DNA of 64,000 nt from Undaria pinnatifida. Its lineage: Eukaryota > Sar > Phaeophyceae > Laminariales > Alariaceae. Below, piece by piece: positions 42,816 to 56,127 of this stretch. Position numbers and translations under genes: made by a program. Each line of letters opens with the position of its first letter. Position 1 is the stretch's first letter. The notes under the pieces are model-generated. The model saw only the letters and a list, made by a program, of their open reading frames with translations. It had not been told where the DNA came from and ran no database searches. The stretch spans positions 6,193,465 through 6,257,464 of the forward strand of contig JABAKD010000027.1 in assembly GCA_012845835.1 (NCBI GenBank), written 5' to 3'.

Positions 42816-45599
42816 CCTCTTACATAGATAGGAGATGGCACGTGGTGTGTATCAGCTCTTAGCTGGTGTACGCTCGTAGGCTCGCTTTCGGATGGCCCGA
42901 TGAAGACACAGCCTATATGATTGGGAGTCCACGGCAGTCGAAAGGCGCCCATCACAAGTCTCGCCGGCGGTGGAACACGAGATTGTGATTTCAGAGACAC
43001 AAGGCCCAGCTGGACAACATCGCATCAAGCGGGCTCCAGCAACTGAAGTCTCGCCGGCCGCTACCAACGACGGGTAGGAGCGCCCCCCCATCGTCCCGCA
43101 TCATCGGCCTTTGGAGGGGTTGGGCCGCATCATGTGATTGGTTCTCGCCATGACAAACGTCGTGCCTGAGGCACCGCTCGTCATCGTCTTCTGGAGGGAA
43201 TTATTAACCACTCCGCCCTCGCTCCTTCCAGGAATCTTAGGGCGCCGGCAACGGTCCACTTTCCCTCCCGTAGGAATCGTGCGCCCGCACCAGCGGCTTC
43301 GGTTCACTTTACCGAAGACACACGGAGCCAGGGGACCTTGATGCCTCGCGGAGAAATTCCAGCCGCCCAAGGCCCTCGCCCGCGCCCATCCGAAATTGTG
43401 CCCACCCTTTCCGGGATTGTAGCATGTGCCCGATCGCAGAGCAACGGAGCACAGGTACGGGAACGGCCGCAGGTGGGGGGCGACGGGCCAAGACCAGTGC
43501 ACCTGCGGAGGGCCTTATCTTCTCCAGTACGACGGCGCGCATCCGAGTAGCTGCTGCCATCAGCGCACGATCATCGGACGGAAAGAGGGAGGGACAGATT
43601 CCCACTGGAGTAGTCCACAGAACGTCCCCTCAGCAGTTAACGATGGCGAAGGTTGTGTCGTCGGCAACGCATTTTCAGTAATCACCGTCATTGCCGGAAT
43701 AATCTCCGGACACGTCTGGTGCATCACAGCCGCCGGCAACGGAACTGGGGCCACCCCTGCCGGCATCCCTTGCTACGTTCTAACGTAGATGTGCACTATG
43801 TTTGTTTTGAGGCTTCTCGCATGAGGAGGTTTATGGCTCATCACAAAAAAAATGGTTTTGAGTAAGATGAAAGCGCAATTCGATTAAACAAACTCACTGC
43901 CTAGGATAATGTTTCAAGAAGGAGAATGACATTCGGACAATTTTGGGCTAAGGAGCTCCGTCCGTCAGAAAAACAAAAGGCAAAAAGTTATACGTCTATC
44001 GTAGCACGCATTCCTTCCACTTGGGAGTTCAAGAAGACCCGTCATTGAAGGTTCGCAGCAGCAGCCGCAGCCGCAGCAACAACAGTATCCTACCTTGACG
44101 TCGATAGCGCAACCGACGGTATTCGAGTCACGCCCACTGTGACCTGCATTAAGGGCGGGGTATCGCGCAATTGCCGCGCTATACAGCCCCCCCCAGCTAT
44201 ATCGGTGCCCGTCTCGACCCCTCCGACGACACCGCAAACGATTTCAGCTACCTCTCCACCCGTCAGTCTACCCATGGCGTCGTCGCCACGTCCGCCGCCG
44301 TCGCCGCCTCCGCTACCGACAGCTGGCCATCCCTCGACAACGACACCTCTCCCGACACCGGGCATGGTCCTTGTACCCTAAACGACATCGCAGGCAGCGG
44401 TCAGAACGGCACAGCGTGCACCAGCAAGGACGTCACGGCCGACGTACACACGGATGATGGAGGGGAGGGGTTCGGCACCCGCGCCGACGTTCGAATTGCC
44501 TTCATCGACGCCTGCTGAAGACCAGCTCCGAGAGGAAGCCTCGGAAAACTCAGTGTATGCTACGAGGTCTTGGCCTCTCCCATCGACTACACCTCCCGTG
44601 CTACACCGCGCTCCAAGTCAGAGCGGGGGACGACCTGCGGTGTCTGGCATGCCGGGCGACCGTAACACGGTCAGGGTGGAGCTCCGTCAGCACAGTCAAG
44701 GTGCTGCTAGTTGCGCGGCAAGAGGTACCAGCTGACGGAGAAGCAAGGCCAACAACAAAGTCTACACTAGGCGGCAGGAGGCGACGAGCGATATTCGGCG
44801 TTTGCCACCATCTGGTTGAGAAAATTACTTGAGTACCAGTGTCCTTTTCGTACGACTTACACCGACGTTGTGATTCAGGCATCTGCGAGGATGCTATGCC
44901 CCGAGCTAGGACTTCGAAAGGGTACACCAAGTCACGTGCCCAAATCCAGCCCTGAACGAGGAGCATCAAGAGGTGGATGTACATCCCCTCCTCCAGCACG
45001 AGATTAGAAACGGAATCACCGCAGCCGAGCTCTGCCTCCTGGGAAGGGCGCATATCACACCAGAAATGGTGGATTAAAGGGTGGATTCATAATTGTGGAG
45101 TGCCACAGGTCGAGAAGAGGAGCACCACCATGGGGAACGGCGTGGCACGACCCCCCAGAAAGAAGTGCAAGCGCCATGTGGGATCTGTGGCAGGCACTTG
45201 GAGGATGACCAGAAGCCAGCTTTGGTAGCTGGCTCGTCCACAGGAAGAGTGCCATAGAAAGCGCAGCGAGAGCAGACTAGAGGGCATAAGACCGGTTTGG
45301 GTTAGCTATTCGAGGAGAGACATGACGGCCACGCCGGAGAACGTTCCGATTCACGGCAATAGTGCTCGGGATCCATCTGAGGTAGGACGGCACTACCCCG
45401 GAGGGAGCTCGCCAACAGCGACAGTTAGAGACTGCGGAAATCGCTGGTTTCCGGTGTAGAGGAGGCCGCGAGCCAAGGTGAAGGTGTTCAAGCCGTGGAA
45501 GGGGAACTGGAGAAGTCGGAGGAATTTTGCTTCACGTATTACGGTTGGCCTCTCGATTATTCTGTTGTAGAGTCGGAGGAAAACGACGCTCGAGTAACC
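42816..45599. other. GC-rich, frame-broken region, probably retroelement-derived
   Basis: Short GC-rich open frames on both strands. 45155-45235 plus encodes PCGICGRHLEDDQKPA, a possible zinc-knuckle-like pair, after an in-frame broken EVDVHPLLQHEIRNGITAAE. No family assigned. Confidence 0.35.
43784..44015. mobile_element. MITE family N-like copy
   Basis: GTAGATGTGCACTATG, GTTTTGAGGCTTCTCGC, TTTTGGGCTAAGGAGCTCCG and CTATCGTAGCACGCATTCC follow the order of the copy at 25.8-26.1 kb. Low GC against GC-rich neighbours. Confidence 0.45.
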
Positions 45600-46935
45600 T
45601 TTCCGTGAGCCCATGGAGGCTTTGTGCAAGCCCGCTGCACGCTGGACCGCGCGGAGTACCTCCCGAAAAGGCGCAGATCCTTGGCCCTGCGTTTCATGTA
45701 GCTCCGCGTGGCCGGGAGAAAGCCGACCTCTCCACCCTGCGGAGCTTGCTAGAGGGCTATCCATGAACGGGCATGAGGGAAGGGGGGCGGCAGTGAGAGG
45801 TGCCCTGCAGTTCACCGCCCGTGTTCACCGGGACATCTCTAGACCGGAGCCAGCCTGCTACGTAACGATTGGCTTTTACGGCGCGGTTAAACTCATGTTA
45901 TGTGCCCATGGAGAGCACCCAACCTCCTCGTTCTTGCTGTTCTCTCGGTTACGCGATGCACTGCACCTGCCTCGAGGGGCATACCTCGATTTCCCCCGAC
46001 CGAGGGAATGGGAAGCGGCGATCGACCGCTACCGTACGTTGTTCGTTGCACACACCATCCCACCGTAGGATACCTTGCCTCGACTTCGGAACCAAAGACT
46101 CTACATCGGACGTCACGTCCAAAAGTATTTGATAGGCCTCGACGCCGAACGTGAAGAACGACTAACGAGGTGGACCCTCTCGGTCCAAAGCGCGTAGGAG
46201 GTGAGTGACGCGCTTCATCCCTTTTCAACGGCGATGGCAGCTACATCAGAGATAACGGATCGGACGCTGGAGAGCAATCATTTTCCTACGGGACCGACTG
46301 AACAGAGAGGCACCGCTAGGAGTGGAGCAGAGAGGCGGCAAACTGCGGGGATCAGGGGTGCATCTCCCAGCACCTAAAACAAGCAGATCCTAGAGGAATC
46401 CACCGGGGATTCGGCGGTAGACGCTTTATGGGCACTTATTCCGTGTCCCGACGGAGAGCACCCGCTGTGCACTGGACCGTGCGGAACACCTCGAGAGTGG
46501 GCATGCAGACCCACACTATGCGTCGCGTGTCGCTCGGAATGGTCGGCAAGTAACCGGCCTCTCCATCCAGCGGAACTGGCTGAGGACCTTCCAAGGCCAT
46601 GACCGGGGGAAAGGTGGTCGGCAGTAGCGAGAACTCTGCATTTTGCCGAACTCTTGGAGGAGGACAGCCCCCGACTGGATCCAGCCAGCTACGTCACGAC
46701 TGGTTCCCACGATACCTTTGAGTAGATGGTGAGGACCCACGGGAGCAGCCTACCCTCCTCGTTCCTACTGCGCTCCCTATTCGGCGATGCTCTTGGCCTG
46801 GCCTAAGGGGCCTACCTCGACTTCCCCTGACAGAAGGAATGTGGAGCGGCAGCCAGTCACTACCGCGAGAGTTTGGCCGCGTACGCCATACATCAGCAGA
46901 ACACTGTGCGCCGACTCCCAGATCGAAGGATTTAC
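45600..46935 (+). pseudogene. Decayed tandem duplication of an unknown coding segment
   Basis: Copy 1 (open frame 45613-46068, 151 codons) ends with ACYVTIGFYGAVKLML, then THPTSSF-like, SSFLLFSRLRDALHLPRGAY and LDFPRPREWEAAIDRYRTL. Copy 2 (46430-46890) repeats this about 830 bp later as ASYVTTGSHD, SSFLLRS, FGDALGLA and GAYLDFP, but with several stops. The family is not recognised. Conservation of amino-acid pattern between copies suggests past coding, probably of a transposable element. Confidence 0.45.
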
Positions 46936-49900
46936 ATCCTGCCTCATGTGGAAAAGGTTTTGGTGGGCCTCGACTCCATATAGGAGGACCGCCTGACGAG
47001 GTGGACCTTCCGGGTCCGAAAAGCTCTAGAAGAAGGTGAGGCGCCCCCTCCCTTTCCGACGGCGGTGTGGACCCTCGGGTCCAGGTCCCAAAGTGTATTT
47101 GAGGCAGGGAACGTGCTGCCCCTTTCCCCGACGGCGGCGGGGGTAACGCCGGAAGGGACAGACAAGGGACCCAGCGTTGGAGAGTGACCCGTTAGCAGCG
47201 GGAGTAACGCCACCATAAGGAGGAGCTCCGGCGTCTGAAGATGACTCGCGGGTAACGGAGCAGGCGGAACCAGTAAATCTGCTTAGGTAGCCGCGGAGAA
47301 CTTCCTCACGGCCGGAGACGGGACTGTCACGGTGTGGGGACACTTGGGTGCCTCCCTGAGTCAGTCCAGCGCCACCCCGGCGGTGACGAGGTTCGCAGTG
47401 GAGGGAACGGGCCCGGCGTGGGAGAGCAACCGGGAATGACACCATCGGTAGGTGCAGCTTTAACGTCAGGCGGGAGAACCTGGTGTAAGGGGGTAGAAGG
47501 AGTCAGGGAATGCTGGTTGTCTAGCCACGGGGAACTTCAATACCGCCGGAAACATGGAGGTGACGGCGCCGGCACACTTACCCCCGCCCCTAAAATAGTC
47601 CAATGTCGCCCGGGCAACATCTGAAGCGACTGCGTCTATTCTCGTCGGTACAGTAGAGGGCGATGAAGGCACAAGAGGCAGACGAGACCTCGCGGATCTT
47701 GAAGGGGATAATGAGCGACGAAACCTGATAGAGAAGCCGCCAAAGGTGCGAATCTCTCGACCTGGAAGCGGCGAGGCTCCCCCTGCCCCTGCCTAGGGAA
47801 GGGTTGGCGGTGGAGACAGTAAACTTCACAGCGAAGGAGGGGGCGGAGAGGGAGGACGGCAAGCACCAGGGGGTGTAGAGCACATTTACGATTTCGTCGC
47901 AGACGACCAGAGCGGTGCGACCTGCGGGGGTCGCATAGCAACGATTGCTCGGGGACATTGAGTGGTGGGGTTACCCTGTAGACGTCAACATGTTATGCAT
48001 GCGCGGCGTGTGGTGAATGCAGTCAGGCGAGACGGGGCGCAGGCGCCGCTTATCTGCGGCGCAAGGGGGTGCGCAGTCCACCATGGGAGACAGGAAGCGT
48101 TAGAAGAGGCAGTTCAGGCCAACCCTGGACTGTGCGTTACGGCAGCGAGACTCGGAGGGAGACCTGACGACGGCGAGAAAGGGCGTCATCAGATGTAATG
48201 CATAACGAGAATCCATTCATCCCTGGCGCGTCGTAGTTCACAGTTTTAAATAATATGAAGTATCAACGTCGTTGAGGGTCAAAACACTATCCGCAGACGG
48301 CGCTTCCTCTTTGCGGAGAGCGTACAGCGAACGAACAACGGGAACGTGAGCAACTAATAATCCGCCAGGTAACTGATTTCGAGACGATGGCGGCTGGTGA
48401 AGAGGAACACGGGACCAGGTCGACCGCAGTAACTGGTCCCCTTATCCAACAGCAGGCGACTTTATCAAGGCATTTCAAGCCTCCCGGGGGGCACGGAACG
48501 CTCCCCTGGCTTGTTCAAAATAGAGACGGCGTTGTGGCCAATCGTGGCCAAACATGTTGACCAGTACGGGCGCGGGGACCATCGAAGCGGCGACCTTTTG
48601 TATGGCGATGTGGCACAGGTATGGGGCCCAGAAAACCTTGCAATGTCACGCAGCTGAAGGCGCCAAGAATGGTGGAAACGGGGATGGGGGAGGGTGTCAG
48701 CCGTACTGATGCCAGTGTCAACGAATAATGCATAAATAAACGAAATGGCAAATTGTGTTGCTTGCTTTTAGCTCTATTTTTATAAGTGGAACCTGTGCAG
48801 CTGCTGCACGGCTGTCAGGGACACTTGTTCGGTTGCCCGTCCGCCGGAGAAATTCATGCGGCAAGGGGGGTGGAGAAAGACGATGACTGGCGGCTCTACG
48901 GCGCCCCCTGCTCGGCGCCCGGCGTGGTCGTGTAGGGCCTCGCCCGTTCGCTATCTGCAACGTTTTGGTCGCTACCCCGCCCGTTCTACGCTTCAAGGTG
49001 CTTGACGATTGCTTGCTTGCGTACATAACAGCATTGTTGCGGGGATACAGAGTATCCTCCGTCCGGTGAGTCTATTGACCAGATCCTTGTTGACACTGAC
49101 TTATGCGTCGAGAAGAAATCGAAGAAGAGCTTCTTCTCCAATTCAGGGCGCGAAGAAGTTTAAGCCGAGGGGACGTGAATCAGGTTCACAGGACCCCTGC
49201 TTTTCCCTATCTGACCAAGCCTCCCAAGCCATACGCAATCCGTTCCCGTATCATAATCCTAAGGTCGGCTTGGCCCTCGAGGGACACACCATAGCTCTAG
49301 TCCACCCTGATGAACCATCAACTCACAAAGATGGGAAATTATTCAAGGCACTAGGCCCGCGAACTAGAATAAACGTGGAAGATGCGACTCCTCAAACTCC
49401 GGGCTCACATCTTGGAACGACGAGGCTACAAAGCCGTAACAAAGCAGACAAAAAAAAGGAAGGAATTCCTAGCCGTACGGGATGAGAGAGGCGCTAAGCA
49501 CTGAAAACCGCCGCCACATGAGCAGGGGGGGGTAGGGGGCGGTGCGAGAATGTGTCGACAAGCAATAGCAAAACCAAGATACGACCACATCCCGAGCAAG
49601 AGAAGGAGGAGTACGTCGCGGAAAAGTTAGAACTCGACCAGTACGCAGTCCTGCGCCACAGTGGTATGCGATGCTAGAGTTTTTCCAGGCAGCCCCCGGA
49701 TCTTAGCGGGGGGGGGCGTCGTCGGAACGAGGAAAGCTCAAACCGAAACACGGACCCTTGCCGCAATATGAACGGCTAAAATACCCAGATCACCCCCCGG
49801 TTCTGAGCAAGGAGTGGACGTCGGCAAGACGAAAGCCAAGTATAGACCATCCCCGGACCCGAGCCCAAACACTCACAAAGCGTCAAATGTAGATCCTACA

Positions 49901-50046
49901 CGAGAAACCCCCGACTCCCGCACGTCAGACAGACGGGAAACGACCGGGCGAAGTGGTGACGTGAAAAATTGCTGACCACGTCTGCACCTCGAGATTCAAA
50001 GGTTATGCTGGATCGCCTTGAACATGCGTGCTAGCTAAGTGGCCTT
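46936..50046. other. GC-rich, frame-broken region
   Basis: Continuation of the same composition. The longest frame (49009-49485 plus, 158 codons, with DGKLFKALGPRTRINVEDAT) looks protein-like and may be part of a retroelement polyprotein, but is not identified. Confidence 0.35.
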
Positions 50047-51329
50047 TCAAACATCAAGAGTGCGTACAGCTGCCGTGGAAGTCACGAAGTACACCGAACG
50101 AAGAGGGAGCTTGATCGGTCCCTGGTTCTGCTGAAAACGTATTACATATATACCCCATCCGTAGTCGTACTCGCGCTGGTGTTCCCAAGCTGCCACATTC
50201 CGTCTTCGCCCTTGAAGCAGTAGCGGTGAAGTTAAAGTCAGTGCGCGGGATGGATCCATAACTGGAAGCCTGAAGATGCTCGCCGCTGTGCAGCGCCAAC
50301 TCTTGCCCGCCGGCACGGGCTGCTGGTTTGGCCGTGCTAGTTCGGAACGCCGGCCCAGTAGAGCAAACTCTGGCGGAGAGAGTGCTGGAAGTCCATGTGT
50401 TGTTACCAGAATGGGAGGGAGAGTCCCATCCCATGTGTCTCGTACATCACCGCAAAGACTCCGCCTCGACAGCGAACCGATTGGTGTCCCGTCATTTTCT
50501 CCAATTTGAGGCGTTGAAGGTCCATCGTCTTGATTGACGTGGCGTGGAGGAGATTTCTTGAAGAACCCGTCGAGCACATATGGCGTCGACTCCGCCGGCA
50601 AATTATTCGGCCTGCCGATACTGTCATAGAGCTTGACACAGAGCTTGAAGCGCGCCACCAAAACGCCGTGGCGTGGACATCCGTGCTGAAAGGAGAATGC
50701 AATACACGTGTTGAAACCTAGCACTGAGAGAGGAAACGTCCGACGTGTCACTTCAGGAGGGGGGACCGACGGCGAGATTTGGTTGAAGCCCGTCCAACTG
50801 AGCAAACGTTGGGCTTTGAGGACATTGGTGCCCGTGCAAGTCTCCACAATTTGGTGGGTGGTGGTGGACGCGTTCTACACCCATACCCAATTGGCAACAA
50901 CGAATTTGATAACCTGAGGCAGCGCATCAGATAGAGCGGAGTTTCAACACTCCGCGCGAAAGCCTAGTAGGAACTGATGCTCGCGAACGCTATCGTACGA
51001 TCGTCGCTGATGGTTTGTCGCCAAAAGTAGTAGACGAGGTGATCGCGGGCCATGTTCTGGCGTCTGGAGACTTCGATGCGTTCTAAAATTGTGAGAGATA
51101 GTCGTGGAAGCCTACCGATATAGACCCCGTTTGGAGCTAAGCTGTTGGCGGCGCTGGCCGGGTTGTTGTGTGCGACTTTGATGTGAGCGAGCTGTGCATC
51201 ACTGACGTGGTGTCGTTCATTGACGTCGATGGCTATTGTTTCGGACACTGTGCGGTTCACAAATCGCACGCCACCGTTGTCGTTCTGGTGGTAGGAGCTC
51301 GCGGTGCTGATGAGAACCTCGAGAAGCAA
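50047..51329 (-). pseudogene. Decayed Gypsy integrase and C-terminal region
   Basis: The 51329-50964 frame reads FVNRTVSETIAIDVNERHH, then NNPASAANSLAPNGVYIGRL and PRLSLTILERIEVSRRQ, a Gypsy integrase core end. The next frame (50847-50047, 266 codons) contains LPAESTPYVLDGFFKKSPPR and HVNQDD, then GPIKLPLRSVYFVTSTAAVR, the C-terminal part of the same polyprotein class. A second frame (50702-50403) carries MTGHQSVRCRGGVFAVMYET, so a frameshift splits this part. RT and protease were not found nearby. Confidence 0.7.
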
Positions 51330-54249
51330 AATATATTTGCGTAAGATGTGGCATCTTTAACCTTCGATCGAAATTATAGACCGCTGTCTGAGAGAGTGTA
51401 GCGCGAATATCCCCAAAGAAGAATACAGGTGTAGATGAGGACCTTCGCCCTGCCCTCAGCGGTGCACCCGGGTGCAGAGACTGCGATCATGACCGCGTTG
51501 TGCCTGAAACAGACATCAGGAGCAAAACGTACGTGGCGTGACCAGAAGAAGGCCCGAATAATGACCGGCCCTAATGGCGATGACGGGTCCCTTTGGCAAG
51601 GGCAGCGTGATGATTGGTCAGCCAACCGTCGACGGCGAGGTATTTTCCGTGATTAGCACCTCAGGCAGTGGTGAAGCCACCACCACGTGCAAATACTTGT
51701 GCCAAGCCATCAGCATAGCCGTTCGAGCCCTCGAAGTGCGCGCGTGTTTTCAAGGTAGCAGGAGCCGTCAAATGGCAAGCTGCGTGACTCGAGGGCGCAT
51801 GAGCATTGGTACGCAAATGCGAACAGGCTCATCGCTCAACCGACAAGGGGCGGCCCCCACCTGCCATTGTGAGCAGGCGCGGGAGGCGGGGTCGGGTTCA
51901 GGACGAGCAGGACGATTCCGTTGCCGATTGTGGAGAGGCGGCCGTGCCGATATCCTCCTGAATATTAAAAAAGGAGAGGTGCTGTTGTGAGGGCAGACAC
52001 GATAAAAACAATCAGCGGAAAGGGGCAGCGGCCGGCTGAGAATAGCGTTTGGGCTCGGCCTGCTGCTCCCGCTCGCAATCATCGTGCAAACATCGTGCGG
52101 CGGAATCCCCAAACTCCGATTCAGCAGCATTACCAAGAGCATATCAGTAGACCGTTGGGGCGGAAGAGATGCCAGGCACGGGCGCAAGACATGAAAGAGT
52201 TGTTCCCACTGGCTCGGCACGATCGTGGTCGGAGGAAACGGGTATCGTCGGCGCAGGCGCGGAGGCAGGGTCGGGGACCGCAACGACGGCCAGTGGTGGT
52301 CCCGATCGTGGATCTCGCGCCGGGATATTGACCCGTCAAAGAGGTGGACGAGCAGCCCCACAGGAGCCGAAAAAAAGTCAAGCGCAGGTGGCGCCGTACC
52401 CGCGGCTGAAGTAGTTGGTCGGCACGGCCGAGTGGAAACGCTGTTCGAAGACGGAATTTTAACGGTAGTCGGAGGTGCCGGGGGACTGGTGGCCAAGTGA
52501 TGGACGCGGAGAGGTCAGTGATCACGACTACAGGGTGCTCATTGGGGAAGGGTAATGCCGAACAACTTTGGTTGTAGCAGCGGAGGTTTCTACGGAGCCA
52601 ATGCCGCCCACGGAGGGTACGGCACAACTGAAGCGAACGCTGGGTGGGCGGCGGACAATTGCCCCACGGTCGAGACAGCGATCGACGGTAGCAACGGAGG
52701 CAGACACACGAGCGACGATTCTCCCGCACGCAGCAGAAAGATCAGCAACCGTCAAACGTGCCCCCTGCATTTAAAGGTCGCTAAACTCAGAACAGTTAAA
52801 GGGGATCTACCCAAAACAGCACTATCGGGGCCGGGCACCAGCTTCCGGTACCGGGGGCCGGTGAAGAGCGAGAACAAGTCCGCAGGCCCGCATGAGGTGG
52901 ATGCCTATATCACATATGAGAGTCGATCGGCTAGAGCCACTCTGGTCGTGTTCCGTGGCAGGCTCTGGCGGGCTGAATGACAGAGGGTCGGCGTTACCGT
53001 TGGCGCTGCCTCTTTCGATACTCGATTTTTTAAGTCGAATGCGATGAGGTACACGAACCACCGCTGAACGCGCGCTGTGGTCGCCAGCTTGGCCGATCGT
53101 TTTTGGCGCCGTTGTGTGTTAAGAAAACATCTGGAGCCTTAATACCAGGTACCCAATAACGTCATACTCCTCTCCTCCTCCTCCTGCCCGACGAACGTAC
53201 ACGGCGGTATGTCCATCTGACTGACGGGGAGTGACGCCTCCTCAAAGGACGAACTACGTCAACATCCTTACCATCTGCAATCTGCAACTTTGATATGTAT
53301 TCGTGTAGACGGGGTTGTCCAGGGGTTGCGCGGGAAACGTTCCTCAAAAAAACCCTTTTAGGGGGGAGGTGGAGCGTGAATGAAGCCCCCCCCCGCATGA
53401 TGGCAACCCGAGAAAAATGAGGTGCTCACCTTGCCGTAGCATGCCTATACGACGAGCTGCGAATAAGAGTGTCACAAGGTGTTTCGGTCAGCACGCATGC
53501 CAGGCGTGATTTTGTAGGTATTAGCCGGTTGAGTCGGGTGGTGATGGAACAGGTCCTACGAAGTTCTCTGCCGAGCAAGATGAGATGACGCGTAGAGAAT
53601 CGCACAACATTAGAGGTCGAATTCGGCTGCCAAAGGCTAACGCGGAACAGAACAGAAGGTCTGATATATGAAAGGCGTGCGCTGTTCTCGATCCGTTACC
53701 GGGATGTCCGTGTTGCAGCGACGTTCATAATACGCCGGGTAGGGGATGTGCTACGGCGCCGTAGCTCCAGGATGTTACTAACGTTGTGCTCCGGGACTAT
53801 TCGAAGCAGTCTCACGTGCGAAGGGTTCATCTACAGAAGCAGGGGATGAGCTGACAAAACAATCCTTTTCGTAACACTGCAGGCTGGGATGGGATGCCGC
53901 AGGTTGGAAACGCCTTCTCTCTAGGGAAGCTGGTCCGCAATTGAATGCAAGCCTGGTACAACACGGAATTTGTTCTGAAATACCGTCCAAAAACGAAAAA
54001 GGGTTAAATCCCCAAAACCTTGAGCAGGTGTGCCAATATGCCAATGGTCCTGTCGACCTCAAAGTATTGCTGATCGAGCATATCGTCCCCGTGAGGGCGC
54101 TCGTTCTGTGTTTATCAACTGCGTGGACTGCTTCGTCTTCCGCAAAACTGGGATGATGTAGGTGATTTTACAAGCGAAGCTGTGCAGTACTCTGCAGCAC
54201 TCAGATTGAACTCAAACGGCAGGCAGGCGAGAACGAAACCCAGGTGAGA

Positions 54250-54545
54250 TGATCCTAGTCTAGTTCAGAGTCGTTCTACGACAGCCCTTCCAATATTTCT
54301 TGAACGAGATCGCCGGTTTTGAAACCAGCTCCCGGCCGTATCTCCCGAAATACGGCGAGCCTTGCCATCTAGGCGGAAATCGTTCGATAGTCTTTTGCAA
54401 ACAAGAAAACGAATTAAGATTACGTTTCATATCACTCTTCCTCGTGCCGAGAAGTCGTGAAACATTCGTTAAAGAAAATCGCTGGTTTGGGAAGGGGGCT
54501 GTCGTAGAATCAGTCTTAAGGGCTAAACGTCGGGACCTGCAGTAA
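54250..54545 (+). other. Unidentified open frame
   Basis: Plus frame with LNEIAGFETSSRPYLPKYGE, then RFISLFLVPRSRETFVKENR and VVESVLRAKRRDLQ. Mixed composition looks protein-like, but I do not recognise a family and see no splice partner. Confidence 0.2.
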
Positions 54546-55509
54546 CGTACTCGATGCATCCGAATAAATCGAAGCAAAAAAAACGGTCGGTCCGCCTACG
54601 GTGTAGAGTCTATAGAGTAGCAGGTATTTGGTGAGAGCGTTCGTAAAATATTTGCTCGATATACGGAGAGCACTCGGGCCATTTGCGGCAAGTTGTGAGA
54701 CATGACAGTCCCGACAACCGCGAGGTTTGTAAATGTATTTAGCAATCCCTCGTGAAAAAGCTGCAGCGGCATCCTCTGAGCCGCAACGAATCGCTCACCA
54801 AAACCTTGCATCGCCTCTGACACCACGTGTGTCTTGTGTGCGGATGTCATCGCCTCCAAACATCACTACCGTACCATATAAAGCTGCGGCCGGAACAGCT
54901 CTAGCCCTCCGAAGCGGTGACAATTTTACAGTTTTCCGGATAGGTTTACTTCCCCTTCGTAAGACGCACTCAAGTTCCCTCTGCGAAAACAGCGCAAGGA
55001 AAAGTCAGCAACCAAATCAACCCGATACAGCGGAGACAATCTTGCGCGCGCCGTGCCTGTTGCACCACAACTGTGCAGTCGATACCGCAGGACTCCGGGC
55101 GCGTCACCTCGGAGTTGCATGTTCTCAGACATAAACATCATACACGCTCCCTTCTGGGTGAAAATATCAAACACGTGTGGAGTCCTCTTCGTTGCGCTAA
55201 CTTTCGTCCATGACAGTTCGGGCGATCATGCAATCATGAGCGCCTGCCCGTATTGGGAGTGGAAGCACAACGTGCTAAAAAAATTAGACAATCGCGTGGA
55301 ATGCGTTGTGCGTGATTCTGGGTCAACACAACCAGCAGGTGATTCGGCAAAAACGAGACTACTTGCAACGAAGCACAACTTCGGATATATAACAGAGGCC
55401 TATAAACTAACAAAGTATCAACATTCGTCCAAACAACACACACGTATCAAATGTACCCAATCCTCGACCTCCACCCCCCCCTCATCCTCCAACCTGCAAA
55501 TCTACAAAA

Positions 55510-55790
55510 ACAGGATGAGAATATTAAAAAAAAAAAACAAGTCCAGAAATATGTGTCACTACTGTATCATAGCTCATGTCATCTAAACCACGTGGGTCAG
55601 CTTTTCTCCTCAATCCTATTTCATAGACGTGCCCACACATAGAAATCGTGGCGCCCAGCAACACGAGCCCAGATAAGAGACAAAAATGTGGTTCCAGGAT
55701 TAGGTCCCAATATACAGAATAACCCAATGCAGCCAGCGCCACCAACTCCAAAACAAAGATTCCGCACACAGGACAAGACCACGATCTAGA
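55510..55790 (-). other. Unidentified open frame with two hydrophobic segments
   Basis: Minus frame reads CPVCGIFVLELVALAALGYS, VYWDLILEPHF, then CLLSGLVLLGATISMCGHVY and EIGLRRKADPRGLDD, ending at TAA after a poly-T. Two likely membrane segments and a CPVC start. It could be an exon of a small membrane protein or chance; no splice partner was found. Confidence 0.25.
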
Positions 55791-56127
55791 CGATCTACAT
55801 CATCTATATCCTCTTTTGTCATCATGGTAAGCTGCACATGATCCGTGCATTAGATCCAACCCCGTAAACGCGCTTTAGATCATTCAGATCAAACAGCTCC
55901 CGCCCGGCAAACCCGCCCGGCAAACATCATCTTTAGGCCATGCAGATCATATAGACCAGGAATCTGTCGCCCCTGGAAGACACAGATCATCTACAGGTCA
56001 ATAGGGATCTGATATGTCCGATGTGCGCATTCTTCCCTCCAGCACCAAAACCCTAAGCTCCTTCCCGCCTACCGCGTTAGTACCACCACTCCTGCTCGCG
56101 GGGGCGACCCTTGGCCGCCGCTGACGC

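Larger units (their letters stand above)
51330..56127. other. Mostly unassigned region between Gypsy debris and the VPS13 3' end
   Basis: Includes long but compositionally driven frames (51768-52496 minus) and the two unidentified open frames listed separately. 53.4-56.1 kb has lower GC than 43-53 kb. GATC/AGATCAT-rich sequence at 55.78-56.0 kb resembles stretches at 25.4-25.7 and 26.27-26.5 kb. Confidence 0.35.

Noticed and set aside
51768-52496. 242-codon minus-strand open frame
   Set aside because: Pro/Arg/Ser-rich composition expected from GC-rich sequence without stops; no motif, and plus-strand frames overlap it equally.
55053-55586. 177-codon plus-strand open frame
   Set aside because: No recognisable motif, low-complexity Ser/Pro/Lys end, and overlapping minus frames are equally plausible.
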